64,000 nucleotides of DNA from Candidatus Caldilinea saccharophila (lineage in GTDB: Bacteria; Chloroflexota; Anaerolineae; Caldilineales; Caldilineaceae): contig JADJVW010000002.1 in NCBI GenBank assembly GCA_016710365.1, positions 186,001 through 250,000 of the forward strand, read 5' to 3'. The translations under genes were made by a program, and so were the position numbers. Positions 59,112 to 64,000 of the stretch are shown here, piece by piece. Each line of letters opens with the position of its first letter. Position 1 is the stretch's first letter. The notes under the pieces are model-generated. The model was not told where the DNA came from, did no database searches, and saw only the letters and a program-made list of their open reading frames with translations.

Positions 59112-60064
59112 TGCGTAGACACCTTTCCAAGCGAGGACCTGGCGCCAAAGCGCTCGTCAAGTTCGTATAATTTGCGCAGCCCGTCACTCAACAGCGTGCG
59201 CGGTTTGTACTTCAGCAATTGGCGCGCTTTGGTCAAATCGGCGACAAGATGCTGGATGCCGCCCGACGCTTCTGTATTTTCGATGACGCTGGCGTGTGCG
59301 TGAGATGTAACGGCGATCTGCTCGATAAGCTGCCGCATCGACGTTTCCTGCCCGCTGCCGACGTTGATAGTTTCCTGATTGACGGCGCCAGCCGTGGACG
59401 CGCTGATCAAGGCATCGACCACATCGTCGATGTACACATAATCGCGTGTCTGGTTCCCACCGCCGAAGACGATCACCGACCCACGCCCGATGATCTGCTG
59501 CATGAAGAGCGGCACTACGGGCGCGTGCGTCGGGGGCAGCGGCTGGCCCGGCCCATACGCGTTGAAGATGCGCAGCGCCACGGTCTCGAAATTGCTCAGC
59601 CGGCCGATCGTGAAAAGATAGCGCTCAGCAGCCAGTTTGCTGACCGCGTAGGGCACCGCGGGATTGGGCGCCATCTCTTCTGTCACCGGCTGGCGCGCCT
59701 GGTCGCCGTAGACGGTGGCGCTGCTTGCCAACACGACGCGGCGCACGCCGACATCGCGGCAAGCTTCCAGCAAGGCAACCGTGCCGCCCACGTTGACATC
59801 ATTATATTCACGCGGATAAAGCACCGAAGCCGGCACGCTGACCAGCGCCGCTAAATGAAAGACCACATCGACGCCCTGCAACAGCGCCCAGAGTTTGGGC
59901 ACATCGCGCACATCGCCCCGGTTGAAGTTGACGCCCGCCGCTAGGTTCGCCGGGTTGCCGCTGCTCAGGTCATCCAGCACACGGACGCCCACCCCGCGCA
60001 GCGCCATCCGGTTGGCTAAATGGGCGCCGATGAACCCCGCGCCGCCGGTGATAAGGACTCGCAT
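59108..60064 (-). CDS. NAD-dependent epimerase/dehydratase (UDP-glucose 4-epimerase-like)
   Basis: A 318-residue extended short-chain dehydrogenase. [11 protein letters not shown] binds NAD, SSATVYG carries the Ser and YAVSK gives the catalytic Tyr and Lys. [12 protein letters not shown] and [12 protein letters not shown] are usual in sugar-nucleotide epimerases. The substrate is probably a UDP- or GDP-sugar. An AAGGAG ribosome-binding site precedes the ATG at 60064. mltG follows with a 4-bp overlap, suggesting a cell-envelope operon. Confidence 0.9.
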   Translation of the reverse strand: MRVLITGGAGFIGAHLANRMALRGVGVRVLDDLSSGNPANLAAGVNFNRGDVRDVPKLWALLQGVDVVFHLAALVSVPASVLYPREYNDVNVGGTVALLEACRDVGVRRVVLASSATVYGDQARQPVTEEMAPNPAVPYAVSKLAAERYLFTIGRLSNFETVALRIFNAYGPGQPLPPTHAPVVPLFMQQIIGRGSVIVFGGGNQTRDYVYIDDVVDALISASTAGAVNQETINVGSGQETSMRQLIEQIAVTSHAHASVIENTEASGGIQHLVADLTKARQLLKYKPRTLLSDGLRKLYELDERFGARSSLGKVSTH

Positions 60065-60180
60065 GTCTGGTGAACTCCTTCTGAACTATACGCTCGACCG
60101 CCCTGACCACGCGCAGAGGCGAGTCGTCGGGAATGTTCCCAGCATAGCACAGAGACAATCGAGAGCGAAGAATAGACCTG

Positions 60181-61116
60181 TCAACGGCGCAGATCATCCG
60201 GGTCGATGGAGCGGTTTGACGGAGGATCAGGCAGGTCGTCGCGATGGCTGCCTGTGCGTCCGGCAGTGGGGGCGGTGCGCGGCGCTGGCGCGGTGAGGTC
60301 GTTGTAGACGCGACAGGCTTCGACCAGGTTGGCGGCGGAGAAATGGCCGAGCGTCCACCAACGCAGCTTTGGCTCGCCGTCGAAAAGCATCTCGACAATT
60401 TCGCCGGTGGCGCGCCCACTATCTTCCAGTTTCTGCACCTGACTTGCAAGCTGGATCAGATCGCCGATTTTGCCGAGCAGATCAGGCAGCGGCGTGCGAC
60501 GCACCGTGCCGCTGCCGGGGAACAGGCGCTCCGGCCGCAGCGACGCCAGCGTGCGCAGGCTGCTGACAATGGCGAACATGTCGAACTCCGGCGCCCAGGC
60601 CACATCGCGCCCGCCGATGAACGCGTCGCCGCAGAAAAGCCAGCGGAAGGCCGGCTCAAAGTAGCTGACGTGGTCACGGCTGTGTCCGGGCGTCTCGATT
60701 GCGCGCAGCGTGAATTGCGGCGTGCGGATGACGTCTTCCACCGCGTCGAGTGAGTGCACACCAGAACATGCGCGCGGCTTACCCCAGACCAGTTGGCGGT
60801 AGCGCTGCATCCCCAGGCGTTCTGGATGCTCGATCAGAGGAAGCGTTTGTCGAGCAGCGTAGACCTTGACGTCCGGGAAACGCTGCAAAAGCGCGTCCAG
60901 GCCACCGATATGATCCTCATGCCCGTGCGTGATGGCGATCTGCTGGAGGGGGACTTTATCCAGCACGCGCACCAATTCGTGCGCCGTACACCGCGGCCCC
61001 GCGTCGATCAACAGGCCGTCGAGCCAGTAGGCCGCGGTCCAGTAGAGTGGTCGCCCCAGCAGCGCCCGCGCCATCCGTATCACTGTGACCGAACCATGTT
61101 GCTCTACGTGGATCAT
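60181..61116 (-). CDS. MBL-fold metallo-hydrolase
   Basis: A 311-residue beta-lactamase-fold hydrolase with an intact zinc motif ITHGHEDHIGG (H-x-H-x-D-H), a second His in ETPGHSRDHVS and Asp in LFCGDAFIGG. This is the pattern of glyoxalase II or of lactonase and quorum-quenching-type enzymes. The C-terminal 80 residues form a helical region and a charged tail. The ATG at 61116 follows a thioesterase gene by 14 bases on the same strand. Confidence 0.88.
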   Translation of the reverse strand: MIHVEQHGSVTVIRMARALLGRPLYWTAAYWLDGLLIDAGPRCTAHELVRVLDKVPLQQIAITHGHEDHIGGLDALLQRFPDVKVYAARQTLPLIEHPERLGMQRYRQLVWGKPRACSGVHSLDAVEDVIRTPQFTLRAIETPGHSRDHVSYFEPAFRWLFCGDAFIGGRDVAWAPEFDMFAIVSSLRTLASLRPERLFPGSGTVRRTPLPDLLGKIGDLIQLASQVQKLEDSGRATGEIVEMLFDGEPKLRWWTLGHFSAANLVEACRVYNDLTAPAPRTAPTAGRTGSHRDDLPDPPSNRSIDPDDLRR

Positions 61117-61130
61117 GTGCGCCCCGCCAA

Positions 61131-61610
61131 CTACCCCAACACTGCTTCCTGCGCTTTTGCTAATTTTTCCATTCCAGCCTGCAACCTCACCATCACCGCG
61201 TCCGGGATGCGCGCCATGCACCCCGCCAGATCGACGCAGATGTGGTCGGTGGCGCCGGTCATCAGGAGTTGGCCGGTCACAGCATTGGTGACCACATAAT
61301 CGAAGCTGACCTGGCGGCTGCGCAGGTGGCGCACCGTCGCCGTCACCCGCACCGTGTCGCCAAAGCGCGCCGGGGCGCGATACTCCCCGCGCACGCCGGT
61401 CACCGAGAAGTGATGGCCGCCTGCGGCAAATTCGCAATACGGCATCTCGACTGCGTCCATCCAGGCGACGCGCGCCGCCTCAAACCAGATAATGTAAACA
61501 CTGTGATGCACCACGCCCATCGCGTCCGTCTCGGCAAAGCGCACGGGAACATCGAGCGAGAAAGCGGGCGCGGCGGCTTCCCCAGCGCCATTTGTTTTCA
61601 CTGTCGTCAT
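61131..61610 (-). CDS. Acyl-CoA thioesterase, 4-HBT hotdog (YbgC/FadM-like)
   Basis: A 159-residue hotdog-fold protein. The active-site block RFAETDAMGVVHHSVYIIWFEAAR has the Asp of family members, and GVRGEYRAPARFGDTV follows. It cleaves acyl-CoA; chain preference is unknown. It is followed by an MBL hydrolase with a 14-bp gap and preceded by lpdA, 25 bp away, all on the minus strand, so co-transcription is likely. Confidence 0.9.
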   Translation of the reverse strand: MTTVKTNGAGEAAAPAFSLDVPVRFAETDAMGVVHHSVYIIWFEAARVAWMDAVEMPYCEFAAGGHHFSVTGVRGEYRAPARFGDTVRVTATVRHLRSRQVSFDYVVTNAVTGQLLMTGATDHICVDLAGCMARIPDAVMVRLQAGMEKLAKAQEAVLG

Positions 61611-61634
61611 ATAAACGCCTGACCGTTGTCCTCG

Positions 61635-63068
<1,434 letters not shown>

Positions 63069-63107
63069 GAGAAATTCCCTTTCATCAATCGCTTGAAGCT
63101 TTCAAAC

Positions 63108-63159
63108 CTATCGGTTTACTCTATCGGTTTACTCTATCGGTTTACTCTATCGATTTACT
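63108..63159. repeat. Four 13-bp tandem repeats at the E2-lpdA junction
   Basis: Four direct copies of CTATCGGTTTACT (63108-63120, 63121-63133, 63134-63146, 63147-63159; the last has one change). The copy nearest E2 holds its stop codon. The spacer is otherwise short. Confidence 0.9.
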
Positions 63160-64000
63160 CTGCCCAATTCTCTAATTTTTCTTTCACCGCTGTCAAGAAC
63201 CGATCCGCCTGCGCACCATCCATCACGCGGTGGTCGAAGGCGAAACTCAGGTAGCACATCGGGCGGATGACGATGGCGTCGTCGGCGCTGGGCAGGAGCG
63301 AGGCGCTGCGGCTGCGCACAACCGGTCGCTTGACGATGGCGCCCACGCCCAGGATGCCGCTCTGTGGCTGATTGATGATGGGCGTGGCAAACAGGCTGCC
63401 GCCTGTCCCGTGATTGGTCAGCGTAAAGGTGCCGCCTTGCAGCGCGTCCGGCTGCAATTGACCGGTGCGCGCACGTCCAACCAGGTCGTTCAGCGCGCGC
63501 GCCAGCCCGGCCAGATTCAGCGCGTCAGCGTTGCGGATGACAGGGACGAGCAAACCCTTGTCCAGCGCCACCGCAACGCCGACGTGGATGCGTTGGTGCA
63601 GCAGGATGCCGGCGTCGGTGAAGCGGCTGTTGGCCTCCGGCACGGCGCGCAACCCAACGACGACGGCAGCGACGAAGTAGGGCGTATAGGTGAGCGTGGC
63701 GCCATCGCGAGTGTAGGTGCGCTTGTTAGCCTCGCGGTGGCGCACCACGGCGGTCATATCCACTTCGCAGATGCTGGTGACGTGCGGGCTGATGCGTTTG
63801 CTCAGCACCATGTGTTGTGCGATGGCGCGGCGCATGGTGCTGAGCGGCTGCAAGACGTCGTCATCGCCGGCGGCTGCGGCGGCCGGCTTGTCTAAGCCAG
63901 CCGCATCTTCATCTTCTCCGTCTTCGTCCGCGCTTTGCTCACCTTTGGCGAGGTGCGCCTCTATATCTTTCTTCGTGATGCGCCCACCCAACCCCGTGCC
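63155..64000 (-). CDS. Dihydrolipoamide acyltransferase E2, partial (runs off the edge)
   Basis: C-terminal part of the E2 acyltransferase of a 2-oxo-acid dehydrogenase. At the edge sits a peripheral-subunit-binding domain (GTGLGGRITKKDIEAHL). An acidic linker (EQSADEDGEDEDAAGLDKP) and the catalytic domain follow with MRRAIAQHM, TNHGTGGSLF and the active-site FDHRVMDGAQADRF. The lipoyl domains lie outside. Pyruvate versus branched-chain specificity is not decided. lpdA follows on the same strand. Confidence 0.93.
   Translation of the reverse strand, partial: GTGLGGRITKKDIEAHLAKGEQSADEDGEDEDAAGLDKPAAAAAGDDDVLQPLSTMRRAIAQHMVLSKRISPHVTSICEVDMTAVVRHREANKRTYTRDGATLTYTPYFVAAVVVGLRAVPEANSRFTDAGILLHQRIHVGVAVALDKGLLVPVIRNADALNLAGLARALNDLVGRARTGQLQPDALQGGTFTLTNHGTGGSLFATPIINQPQSGILGVGAIVKRPVVRSRSASLLPSADDAIVIRPMCYLSFAFDHRVMDGAQADRFLTAVKEKLENWAE

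Overview
The window is a GC-rich, gene-dense stretch of a bacterial chromosome. Gene content fits Chloroflexota: an actinobacterial/plant-type GCS2 glutamate-cysteine ligase, a Na+-translocating methylmalonyl-CoA decarboxylase operon, many short dispersed intergenic repeats and a Gram-positive-type SOS box. A Caldilinea-like lineage is my guess. There is no rRNA or tRNA here, so placement rests on protein style only. No prophage, intact insertion sequence or CRISPR array was seen.

Layout. 0.3-2.0 kb: CPBP membrane protease and homoserine dehydrogenase, converging. 2.4-6.5 kb: a large CHAT / NB-ARC / TPR STAND protein with eleven near-identical 120-bp TPR units. 6.8-8.9 kb: HAD hydrolase and glutamate-cysteine ligase. 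9.1-9.7 kb: MNT/HEPN-type pair. 9.8-12.8 kb: proB and two ECF transporter ATPases. 12.9-15.5 kb: superoxide dismutase, methyltransferase and a YkuE-like phosphoesterase. 15.6-24.1 kb: transketolase, a DUF6391-like protein, holA-recF and a UvrD-like helicase. 24-32.5 kb: clpB, a seven-haem cytochrome, a double acetyltransferase, a GH4 glycosidase and an oxidoreductase. 32.8-38.7 kb: uvrB, a RHH/MazF pair and gyrA. 38.7-42.7 kb: the mmd decarboxylase operon. 42.7-49.1 kb: polyprenyl synthase, TatD, phosphohexomutase, thioredoxin/DUF2892, Crp and inositol-phosphatase genes. 49.3-57.9 kb: a beta-lactamase-fold protein, a transglutaminase and its partner, small regulators and a DsbA-like lipoprotein. 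58-64 kb: mltG, a sugar epimerase, another beta-lactamase-fold hydrolase, a thioesterase, lpdA and an E2 acyltransferase that runs off the edge.

How genes work together. MmdA, the gamma/delta-type small subunit, the biotin carrier and the beta subunit form one Na+ pump on the minus strand. holA-recF, uvrB, gyrA and the helicase are DNA maintenance genes. lpdA and E2 belong to one 2-oxo-acid dehydrogenase. IMPase, Crp, DUF2892 and Trx-DUF2892 form a tight minus-strand run.

Caveat. About ten genes carry single-base indels, often in short G or C runs. uvrB carries a compensating pair. This looks like uncorrected read error in a draft assembly more than gene decay. I annotate most of these genes as one interrupted CDS and say where the frame changes.
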